Assembly (NCBI GenBank): GCA_001179505.1
Contig: CDMY01000413.1
Location: forward strand, 2,947 to 66,946
Origin: Vitrella brassicaformis
Lineage: Eukaryota; Sar; Vitrellaceae
Length of the DNA: 64,000 nucleotides
Direction of reading: 5' to 3'
In this document: one piece after another, positions 34,801 to 46,373 of the stretch
How the letters are laid out: the number at the start of each line of letters is the position of its first letter
Position numbering within the stretch: position 1 is the stretch's first letter
Program-made: the position numbers and the translations under genes
The notes under the pieces: generated by a model
What the model was told of the DNA's origin: nothing
Database searches by the model: none
What the model saw: the letters and a program-made list of their open reading frames with translations, nothing else

Positions 34801-34833
34801 AAGCCCAAGAGCAAGGCGAAGGCGAGGGGGTAG
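31820..34833 (+). CDS. HAT1: Histone acetyltransferase type B catalytic subunit (HAT1), long form
   Basis: HAT1 acetylates new histone H4 (K5/K12 in known systems) before chromatin assembly. Exons are 31820-32612, 32693-32757, 32866-33441, 33548-33637, 33726-34061, 34200-34271, 34493 to about 34530-34544, and 34647-34833. Family blocks are FSPTFAHHFFG, FPGGFCPSEHDFLAKLE, WFFHWFIDGASKID, the acetyl-CoA stretch LSQFLIFPHYQRKGVGLDLL, and MDVEDPAPAFVQLRDVVTVKL with the conserved Glu of EDP. EFKELVQSY near the end resembles the C-terminal helix of animal HAT1. The protein is about 720 residues against about 420 in humans. The extra length is low-complexity: a Ser/Ala/Gly-rich insert with a long Gly run after the GNAT core, and a Lys-rich tail (TKGTKAKGKAKPKSKA). 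The last splice junction does not keep the Lys-rich frame if the canonical GT donor at 34545 is used; a GC donor at 34531 would. Confidence 0.9.
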
Positions 34834-35761
34834 TGGTTTGTGGGGGGAGAGGGGGAGGAGAGGGGGGGTGATTGACGGCCATTTGTGCCTGCCTGCCTGC
34901 CTGTCGTGTGTGTGTATGTGTATGTGTATGTGTGTGTGGGATTGGTTTTGAGTCATTCATTTTTTTTCGTCCATACACACTACCCTCATCCATCCAGCCA
35001 TCCATACATACCGTGTCATCTTTGTGTCGATTTTTCCTTGTGTGGGTGTGCTTCTGTTGACTGCCTGCATGGATGGACGGATGTGCGCCGTGTGAGCGGC
35101 AGCTGAGCTCAGCTCAGCTCGCTTTGCTTATATGTAGTATATAATACGGCTTGCGTCGGTCGTCATGTTTGTGACATTTTTAAGGGTGTGCGTACGTGTG
35201 TGTGCGTCGTGTGTGTGCGTGATTTGTGTGAGGATCGTGCGGGGACACGACACGACAGCCACACTTATCAGATAAAGGAATGCACACCACACCATACAAG
35301 GGGGCTGGCTGTCATTGGCCCGTCATGGATGGCGGCCGCTACCTGACTGACTGACTGACTTGATAATGAGTACTTAGGGGGTACCTGACAGACTCACTTG
35401 CTGACCGGCAGACAGGCAGACAGAGAGAGAGGGAGGGAGGGAGGGAGCCAGGCAGGTCATGGCTGTGTTGGTGTGCACACCACACGCAGAAGCACGACAG
35501 ACAAGTCAGCCAGCTCAGCCCGACCTGACTGACACGTGGATGTGCGTGATTACTTGTGTGTGGGTGGGATGGCCGTCCCGTCGGCGGCACTCGACAGCCT
35601 TCGTGAGAGAGGTCAGCAGACAGACAGACAGACAGACAGACCGACAGGGCGGGAGGGAGGGAGGGAGGGAATGCACTGGCAAGGAATGAAGCAGGCGTGT
35701 TGTGTGTTCCGCTGTGTTGGTTCATATCAGATATCAGGCAGCCCGTCTGGCGGTTTCCGAT
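34834..35761. repeat. Repeat-rich 3' flank of HAT1
   Basis: About 0.9 kb of TG, GGAGG and CAGACAGA simple repeats with no gene that I can support. A TATATGTAGTATATAATA stretch lies near 35128. Confidence 0.5.
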
Positions 35762-36224
35762 ATGTCGACGGCACTGCGAGTCGATGAGAGTCGGCGCCAC
35801 AGATATGCCAGGCCGCCCACTGATCGGCAGCAAATGGTAAGTATGCACAGAGACGACGGCCAGCGCATCAGAGATGCACTGAGGTGGATGCGTGTGGGTA
35901 TGGTGTGGCCGTCAGGTGAGATTGACGTCGCGACGTGATGCCCTCCCTTCTGAGGGACATCAGGTGAAGTGCCGCCCGAGTATGCAGAAGGCTGCATGAA
36001 TGGCAGGCACGTGGTGTGTGCTCGTCGGCCACCTGTCGAATCAAATGGCGGTGAGCCAATTACACACACACACATACACACACACACACACACGAAGAGA
36101 GAGGCGATGCGGCCGAGTACCTCACGGACCTGCCTCTCGGTTGCTGTGTGTGTCTGTGTGTGCAGCGGACGAGTCTGAGGGCCACCGAGGGCAACGGGAT
36201 TATCGCCAGAGCCGGATCGCATGA
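35762..36224 (+). CDS. Possible small three-exon gene, 99 residues
   Basis: Weak prediction. Exons 35762-35915, 35964-36050 and 36166-36224 join in frame with canonical GT-AG sites (GTGAGA, GTGAGC donors; CATCAG and TGTGCAG acceptors) to give an open 99-residue product. The middle part (WPSGEVPPEYAEGCMNGRHV) reads more like protein than the surrounding repeat sequence. No domain is recognised. It could also be chance or a longer gene continuing towards 36420, where another protein-like frame (GAFTQGLSRAQERRMVTYL) follows an acceptor at 36307. Confidence 0.3.
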
Positions 36225-37972
36225 CCACAGACAGGACACAAGATAGAGGCCTGCAGCACACTCTCGTACACATGTGAGTGTGTGCGTGTGTGTCTTGTGT
36301 ATGCAGGTGCGTCGGCGCTTTCACTCAAGGATTATCGCGTGCACAAGAGCGGCGCATGGTGACTTACTTGATTCGATATGCGGATGCCGCCGTCTTGCAG
36401 GCCTAAGTGAAGGCGTTCGCAAGCTGCCACACAGTCAGGCGGCCATGCAGAGCGGGCTGGTGCGTGCCTGTTTGGCAAACATGAGGTCCGTCTGCGTGGC
36501 TGATCTGGTTGTGACTTTTTTCGGGGGTAAAAGGTGTGGGGGTTTCAAGCGCTCCACTCGCTGCTGGCGTGAGGCCTCTTGTCTGTCAGGCTTCTGTCTG
36601 CGGGCGAGTGAGCGATTGGGTGTGGTGTGTGGCGGTTGGTGCGTGCATGGGGCAAGGGTGACACACACACAAGCACACAGGAGGGGAAGTTTGTTGCTGC
36701 TCGCCATCCACCATCCATCGTATATATATCTCTCTCTCTTGTTTCCTGCACGCTCCACTCGCACACTCGCACCCTCACTCTGTCGCACACCAGCTTCTCG
36801 CACCTTTTTGTGAGCATGTGCGTGCATCATTCCACCTCATGGCTGGCTGGCTGCCTGCCTGCCTGCCAATGATTTGACGTGATCGATCGTAGCAGTAGGG
36901 TGTGTGTGTGGCTGTGGGCTGCCTTCAGCATGACGCTCTCTTTGTGGTTGTGGTGCCGTTCGGACCTGTTCGGTCGTGTGGGATGGATGGATGGTCGGCT
37001 GTGTGCTCGATGGATGGGTGGGCGGGAGGGTGGACACAGCGCATTACGCACCACTTTCAAGGCGGGTCTACGGGCTGTCTGTGTGGTGTGTGTACGATTT
37101 GGTTCCTTGGATCTCGCTCGCACTGTGAGAGAGGAAAGCACCTATTGCACTGAACTGGTAGAGAGGTAGACAACTTGAGCTCAGTCGAGAGTCAGCGGGC
37201 ACCTAGCAAGCTGTCCTGACTGACCTGGCAGATGGACTGGTGATAGCCTCACTGACTGGTGTGCGTGGTGTCCAATGACATGGCGGTGTGCTGTGTGTGT
37301 GATGATTGCAATGACGTAGGCACACATGAGACAGCACAAGGACTTGTACACAGAAAGAGTTGAACCATTACAGAATCCACACGCCAGCAGTCCCCCTTAG
37401 GAAGCGCGGCAGACCATCCCCCACATCCATCTGCGGCCGCTTCACGCACATTCCATCCGCACAGCCACACGCTCGCCGCCCGGCGCCCGCAGGGCATTAC
37501 ACGTCGAATCAAGGCGTCCATTCTCCTGACACACATTGCACACCGAAACAGTCTGCTTCCTTACCCTCGCTGTAGACATTAGCACGACAATATTTGCACA
37601 ATCACGGCGGCGGCGGATTCTATACGCTTGACAAAATAATAACACTGTACAGCTGACAGGACAGCTTGGTGAAGGACAGATGAAGAGAAGAGGCTTCATG
37701 AGTAAGAGGCGGATTCTGGGACAGTGGCGGTGCAGCTTCGTTTCTCGACTTTGAGCGTTGGGGATCGCAGGCTGGCCGTTGGACAAACAAAACGCTCAGA
37801 AGAAACGCTCGTCGGAGAATCTCTTTCCCTGACGTCCATAGCTCCATACTTTGTACAGCCCTAGTTGCTAGTGAGAGACCCGACTGCACCGCAGCGCACC
37901 GCAGCGCAGCGCTGCGTGACTGTTAATTAAGGAGGAGGGGCCACCCAGAGAGCCGCCTCTTCTCTTCCCGGA
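36225..37972. repeat. Repeat-rich gap upstream of GH3 gene
   Basis: About 1.75 kb. It contains simple repeats, the second AT-rich terminal-like motif (37608-37648), and a GCAGCGCACC-type short tandem repeat at about 37890-37915 just before the GH3 gene. No further gene supported. The last ~300 bp should hold the GH3 promoter. Confidence 0.5.
37608..37648 (-). repeat. Copy 2 of AT-rich terminal-like motif
   Basis: GGCGGCGGATTCTATAC followed after 2 bp by TTGACAAAATAATAACACTG, matching 29158-29208 except for 11 bp of spacer. On the minus strand it reads TA then CAGTG, compatible with insertion at a TA target. Confidence 0.6.
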
Positions 37973-38628
37973 ATGGCCGCACAGTCGGCACTGTCAGGCC
38001 TGGTGGCCTTCCTGTGCGCCTTTGTTGGCTGGGCGCAGGTTAGCATCCGCGGCCCTATCGACGACCCCAATCCCGTGCGCAAGCTGCAGACCAACACCTA
38101 CCCGGCAGAAGGGCTCAAGGAGCAGTACGCCACCCTCAAGTATGCGCACGAGGCGCACGCCGACTGGCCGCGGAACCTGAACGTCCTGCCGGCCAAGGAC
38201 ATGGCCCTGGAGGCCGAGGTGAAGCGCATCGTGGACTCGATGACCCTGGAGGCCAAGATTGCACAGATGGTGCAGGTGGGCATTCCTGAGACGGACGTCG
38301 CCAGCATCACTGCCGAGCGGGGCTGGAGTGTGGGCAACCTGCTCAGCGGGCCAGGTGTGCAGTGTGGGCGGGGCGGGGAATATTGTGAGTCCAGTCAGTC
38401 AAAACGTGTGTCGTTCCATTTACTTATCGTCGCTCAGGTGCGCAGATTGGTACTCACCAGCCGTACGAGTGGCTGAACCAGGCGGAGGTGTTGCTCAACA
38501 CATCGGCCTACCAGGCCGGCGTCAAAATCCCATACATCTGGGGCATGGGTACGCGCCGACATTCAGCGACACACACAAGGCGGGGCTGGCCCCCTCTGGA
38601 TGGACACGTGTTGACCTGCGCTGTGCCC

Positions 38629-38659
<31 letters not shown>

Positions 38660-40874
38660 GTGGTCCCTTCCAGACGCCATCCACGGCCACAACAACCAGG
38701 TAGGTCTCCGGGGGGGAGGGGGCGAGCACAGCACTGTGTGATTCACACGTCACCATGCCGTGTGTCATATTTGCTGATTGTTCCTCGTTCGTTTGCCAAC
38801 AGCCCACGGGTGTCATTTTCCCCCACAACATCGGTCTGGGAGCCGCCAACGACACCGAGCTCATGAAGAAGTAACCCCACTCACCCACCCACACAAGCCA
38901 CACACAGAGCACCTTCACCTGTTCCCTCCCCCCTGTGCGTGCGTGTGTCCGTGTCGTGTGTGTCAGGATTGGTGAGATCACAGCGATTCAGTTGAACCTG
39001 GTGGGTGTGGACTGGGCGTTCGCCCCCTGTGTGGCCAACCCCCAGCTCCTGCGGTGGGGCCGCGTCTACGAGGGCTACGCCGCACACCCAGAGACCATCC
39101 GCAGGCTCAGCAAAGCCATGATCCTCGGCCTCCAGGGCGACCCCAGGGACAACTCCTACCTCAACGCCAGCCACGTGCTCGCATCCATCAAGCACTGGAT
39201 CGGCGATGGTGCCACTGAGGAGGGCATCGACGCCGGCGACACCTTCCTGCCTGAGGACAAGCTCATCAAGGAACACGCCCTGCCCTACTTCGACGCCATC
39301 GAGAACGGCGTGGCCACTGTCATGGTGAGTGGAGTTGAGGAGACCCCTCTCCCGCCAAGACAGGCGCGACACCCCACCCCACCCCACTGAGTGTGTGTGA
39401 CGACTGGCTGGCAGGTGAGTTTCTCGCGATACAACGGTACCAAGATGCATGGGCATGAGTACCTGCTCAAGACGGTCCTCAAGGAGACGCTGGGCTTCGA
39501 CGGCATCGTCATCAGCGACTTCGAGGGGCACCAGCACGTCGACGGATGTGACAGGTGGCACTGCGCACAGGCCGTCAATGCAGGTAGGTAGATATGCATC
39601 CAAGCGACGAGACAGACATTCCTGCTTGCAGCACCACCCACTGTCTGTCCATCTGTCCGTCTGTGTGTGTGTTTGTCTTGTCTGTCAGGGCTGGATGTGT
39701 TCATGGTCGCGTGGGGTGACGACTGGGATCACTTCTCGCGTAACACCGCCGAGCAGGTCCGCAACGGCACCATCCCCGAGGAGCGCATCAACGACGCCGC
39801 CACCCGCATCATCCGCACCAAGGCGCGGCTCGGACTTATCGACACCGTACACAGACCCGCCGGCCCGCGACCCAGCCCATGGCAACGGGCAGACCACCTC
39901 GCACAGGAGGGTATGTATGTCTGTGTGGTCGGGCGGGCGGACGGGTGTGCAAGCACACACCACGACCTTGGGGCTGTGTGTGTGTGTGTGTGTGTGCAGG
40001 CCACTACTTCGGTGCCCCCGAGCACCGGGCGATTGGCCGCGAGGCGGTGTCCAAGTCGCTGGTGATGCTCAAGAACAACGGCCTGGTGCTGCCCCTCGAC
40101 TCGTCCATGCGGGTGGCCGTCGTGGGCCGCGGCGGAAACAGCATCGCTCTGCAGTGCGGTGGGTGGACCGTTGACTGGCTGGGCTCCAAGGAAAACCCCA
40201 ATGAGATGTTCGGCGACGCCACGACCATCTATGGCGGCATCGCCGAGAAGGGCGTCCAGGTGGACTACTCGTTCAACGGCACCGAGGGGCTCAGTGGCGA
40301 CTACGACGCAATCATCGTGGTCTGCGCCGAGAATCCCTATTCTGAGGTGGAGGGCGACATCCGCATCAACACGACCATCTCCTTTGCGCACATGGGCGAG
40401 GGCGACGGCTGGTACGACCTGAGCGTGCTTGAGGCCATGAGGCAGCAGCACCCCAACAGCAAGATCATCACGGTCTTCATCTCCGGCCGGCCGCTCTACA
40501 CCAACCGACTGATCAACCTCAGCGACGCATTTGTCGTCGCATGGCTGCCCGGCACCGAGGGCGGCGGCATCGCAGACGTCCTCTTCGGCGAGAAGAACAT
40601 GACCGGCAAGCTGCCCTTCGACTGGCCGACCGACCCCTGCGACGCCAGCACCAACAGCGGCAACTACGGCGGCATCTGGCACATCGGCGGAGGGCTGACG
40701 TACGGCTACGACCGGACCATGGAGACCTTGACGGAGCACCGGATCGACAGCTACTTCCTCTGCGAGAAGTACAAGTCCAGCCTGATCCAGTACACCACCT
40801 CCCCGCCAGTAGAGGAGGAGCAGGAGGAGCAGGGCGGCTGGGATGGGCAGTGGAACGACGGGCAGTGGAACTAA
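37973..40874 (+). CDS. Secreted glycoside hydrolase family 3 (beta-glucosidase-like)
   Basis: Protein of 736 residues that should hydrolyse beta-linked glucosides or glucans outside the cell. Exons are 37973-38354, 38438-38548, 38674-38699, 38803-38870, 38967-39324, 39415-39583, 39689-39910 and 40000-40874. N-terminal signal peptide (ALSGLVAFLCAFVGWAQ). GH3 landmarks are SMTLEAKIAQM, IPYIWGMDAIHGHNN, FPHNIGLGAAND, VLASIKHWIGDG, IVISDFEGH with the nucleophile Asp, LDVFMVAW, SLVMLKNNGLVLPL and LPGTEGGGIADVLFG in the second domain. KHWIGDG and the domain order resemble bacterial and plant glucan glucohydrolases. Several NxT/S sites fit secretion. The C-terminus ends in a Glu/Gln/Trp/Gly-rich tail (WDGQWNDGQWN). 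Confidence 0.94.
38549..38673 (+). other. Intron with paired CA/TG ends (GH3)
   Basis: GACACACACAAGG near the donor is complementary to CCCTGTGTGTG at the start of a TG run near the acceptor. Confidence 0.6.
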
Positions 40875-42632
40875 CTGAGCCAAGCCGGGTGTCGCCTGTC
40901 GTTTGTCGTGTGTCTCGTCTTTCGTGTGTCGTTTCGTTTGGTATCGTGTCGCTGTGGATGATGAGATGGCTGGGGTGGTTGTCTGGTGATGGATGTCTCA
41001 GTCGCTTCGGGTGTGTGGAGGGGGAGGGGGAGGGGGAGGGGAGAGAGAGGAGTGAGATGCGACGGACGGCAGCGAGAGAGGGGGAGAGTGGGGCGATCGA
41101 AGGCAGGCTCTGTCTCCTTTCGCGTCGGATTTTCGCTCTAGTATGTCCATCCATCCATCCTTCCCAACACATACTCACCACACATTCACCACACACCACC
41201 ATCCATCCATCCACTCATTCCAATCCACCGTCTGTCTGGCTGCCTACCTGACTTATTTTGGATGTCTGTCTGCATGGAATTTCGCGCCGCCACGGAGGCC
41301 AGGGACGGAGGGGGGGCGGGGAAAGAGTGACGGCCACGCCCCCCTGCCTCTTCTCTGTGTCTCTGTCTCTGTCTCTGCCCCATCAATCTGCATCATCTGA
41401 CGCCTACCTGCCCTGCATGGGTTTTGTTTATCGCTCTGGATGTGTGCTATGCCTGCTACGCTTTGGATAAATGTATTTAGGGGGGTCAGGGGGGAGGGAG
41501 GAGGGTGCGTAAGTGTATCCAGACGTAGACGTCTAGACGTGTGTGCGTGTGTGTGTGTTTCTCATGGGGAGGGGGGGTCTTGTTGCTCGCGTGTGTGGTG
41601 TGGTGTGGTGTGGTGCAGCAGGGCATAGTGTGTGAAGATATCGCATCGCACGCGTCCATCCTCCATCATTCATTCAATGAATGCATCGAATTGTGTGGTC
41701 GTTGAGAGAGCTCGAGGAGCGCAATGAGTGAAATGAATGGCGGTGTGGTGTCTATCCTGGTGTGGATGGTGTGGATGGCAGGCATGTGAGGCGCATGAGG
41801 TGAGATGATTGATATGGGGCCTATACCTCCTACATTTATAAGTCTTGTGCGTGGAAGACTAAGACCAAGATCAATGACTGCAGTGCGGTGCACTCACTGC
41901 ATTCACTCATTCACATGTATGTGTGTCTGTCAAATGTATTGATTGATGGGTTCACGTCACGTCACGTCCAAGAGGCCTTGTCAACTTAACTTCGTCGCGT
42001 CCAACAAACGAAATGAAGAAACGAAATGAAAAGGCGTCACGCGAGCCACACTCGTCTAGTCATGTTTACTACGCAATAAACCGCGCGCAGTTTGATTGAT
42101 AGGTGAAGACACCTGAGACATAGACGCCCCCTCGCGGCAAGGAATCGTGTGAAAGGTGAAGGTGGAAGAAGAGCGTGTTTGTTGACGACCGACCCACCTC
42201 CTACAGGTGACCGAGCGACGATCGGCTGGCTGGCCGGGCAGAAGATAGATAGATAGCTACAAGTTGTGTGTATACGTCACTCTAACGGAAATGGACCCTC
42301 ACAACGGGGGTCACTCTCTTCAACACACAGCCAATGGGTGCGGTGGATGGCTGTGTGTTGCCCGTCAGCAACCACACACGGAAAACCAGCGCACTAAAAC
42401 GGCACTCACTCTCCCAGAGCACCCTCCTTCTCTCTCTCTGTGTGTGTGTGTGTGCTGGTTAGACGCATCCATCCATTCGTTGAGAGCGTATAACGCAGCC
42501 AGAGACAGCACCGCCCCCCTATCAACTCAACTCACTCACTGCACGAACAGACAAACAAATAACTGATCCAGCAAAAATGAGGATAAACTCAGACTTGATC
42601 ACATGGTATGCATGACAACAGGCAGGTGAGCA

Positions 42633-42664
<32 letters not shown>

Positions 42665-43261
42665 AGTGCCGCCTGTCTGCCTGCTTTCTTTCTTGCAGTG
42701 GCAGTGGGCAGCCAGGCGGCACACACAACGCAACACACACCACACACACAGCAACACAAGGACGGTGGGGGCGCTGGGCTCAAATGGGGCAAAACCACAC
42801 ACACACACACACACTCACACACACACGAGAAGCTAAGGGACACAGGCAGACACGCAAGGCAAGCCAATGGCTCGCCCACCCTCACACCGATCCACTCAAC
42901 CAGCCAACCTTCCAGTCAATCCAACGAAATGAGCGCACATACAGGCTGACTTGAAAAGCGGCCACAGGCAGGCAGGCAGGCAGGCTGGCTGCCCGCAGGC
43001 AGTGAGTGAGAGCGTGAGGTGAGGTGACGCTGGCTCGCTCCATCATGTTGCCATCGTCACCTGCCCGCCCAGACGCGCACACACGTACGTACTTACCTTC
43101 ACTTCAACATAGGCACCCACACCCACACCCAGAGAGGGAGGGAGGGATGGAGGGAGACATGCCTATATCCACATTATGTACTCACAACATCACGCACAGC
43201 AAAGCACAAACCCGTCGTGTCGTAACCAAGAGGCACTCACGTGCGCTGCGCGAAGAAGAGA
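40875..43261. repeat. 2.4-kb convergent gap between GH3 and GMC genes
   Basis: No gene that I can support. Both neighbours end here. It has a G-run array at 41018-41041 (four runs of five or more G), CATCC and TGGTG runs, a triple ACGT element (TCACGTCACGTCACGTCC) at about 41953-41970, and CA/TG runs near 42640-42830. Confidence 0.55.
41018..41041 (+). repeat. G-run array (potential G-quadruplex)
   Basis: Successive runs of about five G separated by single A bases, about 150 bp past the GH3 stop codon on the coding strand. Confidence 0.7.
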
Positions 43262-45717
43262 CTAGAACACAAAGATAGCCCACCCCAACATGGCCGTCAC
43301 CATCACCATCCCACCCCCCACCCCCACTCTCAGCCCGCCACACCGCCCAACGGCCCCCGATGGTGTGAGGTCTTCCTCCACCGACGGCCCCTCTGCCCTT
43401 GCACTCAACGCCTGCAGCCTCTCACGGTGCCTCAGCGTCTCCCTCCTCTCGCCCAGCTGCACCCCCGCATACCGCCCCAGCATCATGACGGTCGCCATGG
43501 GGTTGACGCGCGTCACGGCGGGGATGACCGATGCGTCCACCACGTGCAGGTTGCTCGTTCCAGTAAGGAGAAAGTCGTCTCCCTCGATGAGCGTGCCCAT
43601 CGCGACTGTCCCGCAGTAGTGCCATATAGAGAGGTAGAGATGCTCGCCAACCGCCGTGAAAACCTCCTCGAGGGCCTCGGGCGACTCGCCTGCCTCCATG
43701 AGTGTGGCGTTGATGCCTGGCGGAAAGAGCTGCAGCTCCGCGCCGGGCTTGGCGTACTTGGATGGCGGGAAGATGAGTCCGAGGGATGTCTTGACCATGC
43801 CCTTCCTGAAGAGGTCGGCGTCGAAGCACGAGTCCTCGCCGTTCTGCGTGATGGCCTTCATCGGGTCAGACGACAGCAGACGGAGACTCTCTGAACAGAA
43901 ACACACAGAGACAACGGGATGGCCCACAATGAGTGCACTCGTGGGACAGCAACCCACCCCACCTTTGATGGCGAGGCCGGCCGCCTGCCGGTCCCTCGGG
44001 GCGTCGAAGTACTTGGGGTCGATGAGTGTGGTCCCGTTTTCACGGAGGGTCACCCGCCCTCGTGAGAGCGGCTCCGTCACCCACGTCAGCAGCGACACCC
44101 CCTGGATGGCACACGTGCTCACGTTGGCCTCCTGCTCGTTGCACTGCTCCGGCACCGTCACGTTGGTGTCCACTTGCGACGAGTTGAGGGCGATCTCGAT
44201 GCCGAGCGCACAGTCCCAGAAGCCCTGCAATAACCGGGCCAGCAGGGGGCTGATGCGGCCCTTCTCCGCGGCCTTGTGCGCGTTGAGTATCATGCCTGTC
44301 GTCATGCCGTAGCCCTGAGAGAGCTCATCCTGCAATCAAGGAGGGAAGAATGGAAGCTGCTTGGTGTGGTTCTGCGTGTGTGTGTGTGCGCGCGTGTCTG
44401 TGGTGGGTTACGATGAGTGTGAAGTGACACTGGTCATTCGCCGAGGGGTTCTCGGCGTCGCAGCCTGGTCCGGCGTATCGTGTGGCCATCAGCGACTGGA
44501 TCGTCACGGGGCCGGGCTCCTTGAGCGCCACGCCAATGGGAATCTGCAAAGCATAACCCACAAACAAAGACAGCTTCACCAAACAGCCATATCTCCCCAT
44601 CTCCCGCCTCCATGTGTCGCCATGATACCTGAGGATGGTCGTGCAGATTAGACCCAACGCTCTCCAAATCCAGCAGAACCTCGATGCCCGCCGCTTCAAG
44701 CACGTCGCGCGGACCCAGACCACTTCGCATGAGGATCGCCGGCGTATGGATCGCACCAGACGCCAAAACGACTCGCCCGCCGTCCCTAACGCAAACCCGC
44801 CTCCTCACACGCTCGGCGCCCTCAGTGGCATTCAGCTTGTCGTAGACGACGCAAGTCGCCCTCAGCTGGCCCCCTGTCTCGACAGCCTCAAGATCGAACT
44901 CAATGTGCTGCACCTCAGAGAGCACCTGCAGCGTCACCGCCGATCCGTTCAGCAGCTCATCGGCGGCGTGGCGTCGGTCTGTCTCGGTGTCGAAGATGGA
45001 GTAGGTGCGCCACGACATGGGAGTGTCGGCCACACGGGCAGTGCCCTCGTCGCCCACCCAGGGGTACCCGGCCTGCTCGAGCGACGACCGGAGAGCCCTG
45101 CCCCATTGGCCCCCCTGCGGCGAAGGGCGGACGATGCCCGAGTCCCTCAGCCAGTGGTAGCTGTCGTTGATGAGGGTACGGTTGAGGGTGACCTTGTGTG
45201 CCTCCTCAAGATGGTCGAAGTAAGACATGTCCTCCTCAATGTACACCCCCGCGTTGATGGCCGTGCCGCCGCCGGTCACTCGACCGATGTGGCCGATGAC
45301 GCCCTGGGGGGTCTCGAACTGCTCGGATATGGTGGGGCTGAGCATGGCTGTCTGGCCGCCCGTCTTGGTGACGGCATCCTCGAACTGCTGCCGGTCGTCG
45401 CCCCGCTCCAGCAGCAGCACAGCCTGGCTATATTCAGATAGGGTGCGGGCCAGGGGGCAGCCGCCCGCACCGGCACCGATGACGATCGTGTCGTAAAGAG
45501 CCTCGTCCGTCTCAACGGCAGCGTCTGAAGGAAACACACACACAAGGGTGCAACAGTCACGCATTCCTGTCCGTTTGAGAGTTGAATGCTGACCACCGAT
45601 GGCGGCGTCAAGGGCAGTGCGGTTGGCCTCGACTGGTTCCACCTGCCCATGACAGGGCGTGGGAGAGAGGATTAAACTCCCAAGAGTCAGGAGAGGGACC
45701 AGAGCAGCCACGCGCAT
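43262..45717 (-). CDS. Secreted GMC oxidoreductase, HOTHEAD/mandelonitrile-lyase-like
   Basis: FAD-dependent GMC oxidoreductase of 715 residues. Exons (minus) are 45717-45594, 45524-44629, 44543-44412, 44329-43963 and 43890-43262. The N-terminal signal peptide (MRVAALVPLLTLGSLILS) is followed by the FAD motif YDTIVIGAGAGGCPLARTLS, GRVTGGGTAINAGVY, LASGAIHTPAILMRSGLGP (GMC signature 2) and SVGSNLHDHPQ. The catalytic end holds WHYCGTVAMG and VVDASVIPAVTRVNPMATVMM followed by GRYAG, most like plant HOTHEAD and mandelonitrile lyases. A final hydrophobic stretch (VMVTAMLGWAIFVF) could anchor it or serve as a GPI signal. Many NxT/S sites fit secretion. Several possible roles (glucose, alcohol or aryl-alcohol oxidation) cannot be separated here. 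Confidence 0.93.
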
Positions 45718-46060
45718 CGACCACACGCATGCACTGAGCCGGCCGGCGAAGGATCTGCCCCCCAAAAGAGCAGCGGAATGACCCAGATGGAGTGAAGGCC
45801 CGACGGATGGGATGGCTGCACGAGGGATGGTCAGCCGCCAAATTGCACGAGAATGGGTGTAGTCGTTGAGGTCAACGCTGAGAGATGTAAGGAGAGATAA
45901 CCGTTCAGGGCTGCTCCTGGTACGTCAGGCAGCACCAGGGGGCACAGGTAGCAAAGGCGCAGAGATCAGATTTCTTAAGCTCGCGAGATGGACATTCCGT
46001 GGAACCGTTCTCTTTGTGCGTCCGAAAAAACACACAGAACAGAAAGAGGCGAATAGCACC
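45718..46060. promoter_or_regulatory. Divergent region upstream of GMC gene
   Basis: 343 bp between the GMC start and the start of a small putative gene. It contains TAAGCTCGCGAG at 45976-45987, sharing a core with the tandem element at 19359-19382. Confidence 0.35.
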
Positions 46061-46336
46061 ATGCTGTACAATCCCCAATCGGCTCTCTATCGGCAATTCC
46101 TCTCCTCCGCCCGGTGAGAGGCCGACAGACTGCGTGCACTGGAATGAGATGAGCCGAGATGAGCCGATGTGATTTGGCTTGTGGTGGTGTGTTGTGTCAT
46201 GCAGCAAAGCGGACAAGAAGGCCGGGGAGCAGCAGAAGTCCAAGGCCGCTTCAGATCGTTCCTCAGCTCATCCAGGTATGCGGCTTGGTTGTGACACAGA
46301 CACAGATCAGCACAGCAAGGCCTGCGTCTGTGCCAG

Positions 46337-46373
<37 letters not shown>

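Noticed and set aside
37442-37786. Minus-strand 114-codon frame with a CxxC pair (VCNVCQENG)
   Set aside because: Overlaps the AT-rich repeated motif, lacks paired downstream ligands at usual spacing and has no splice or start support.
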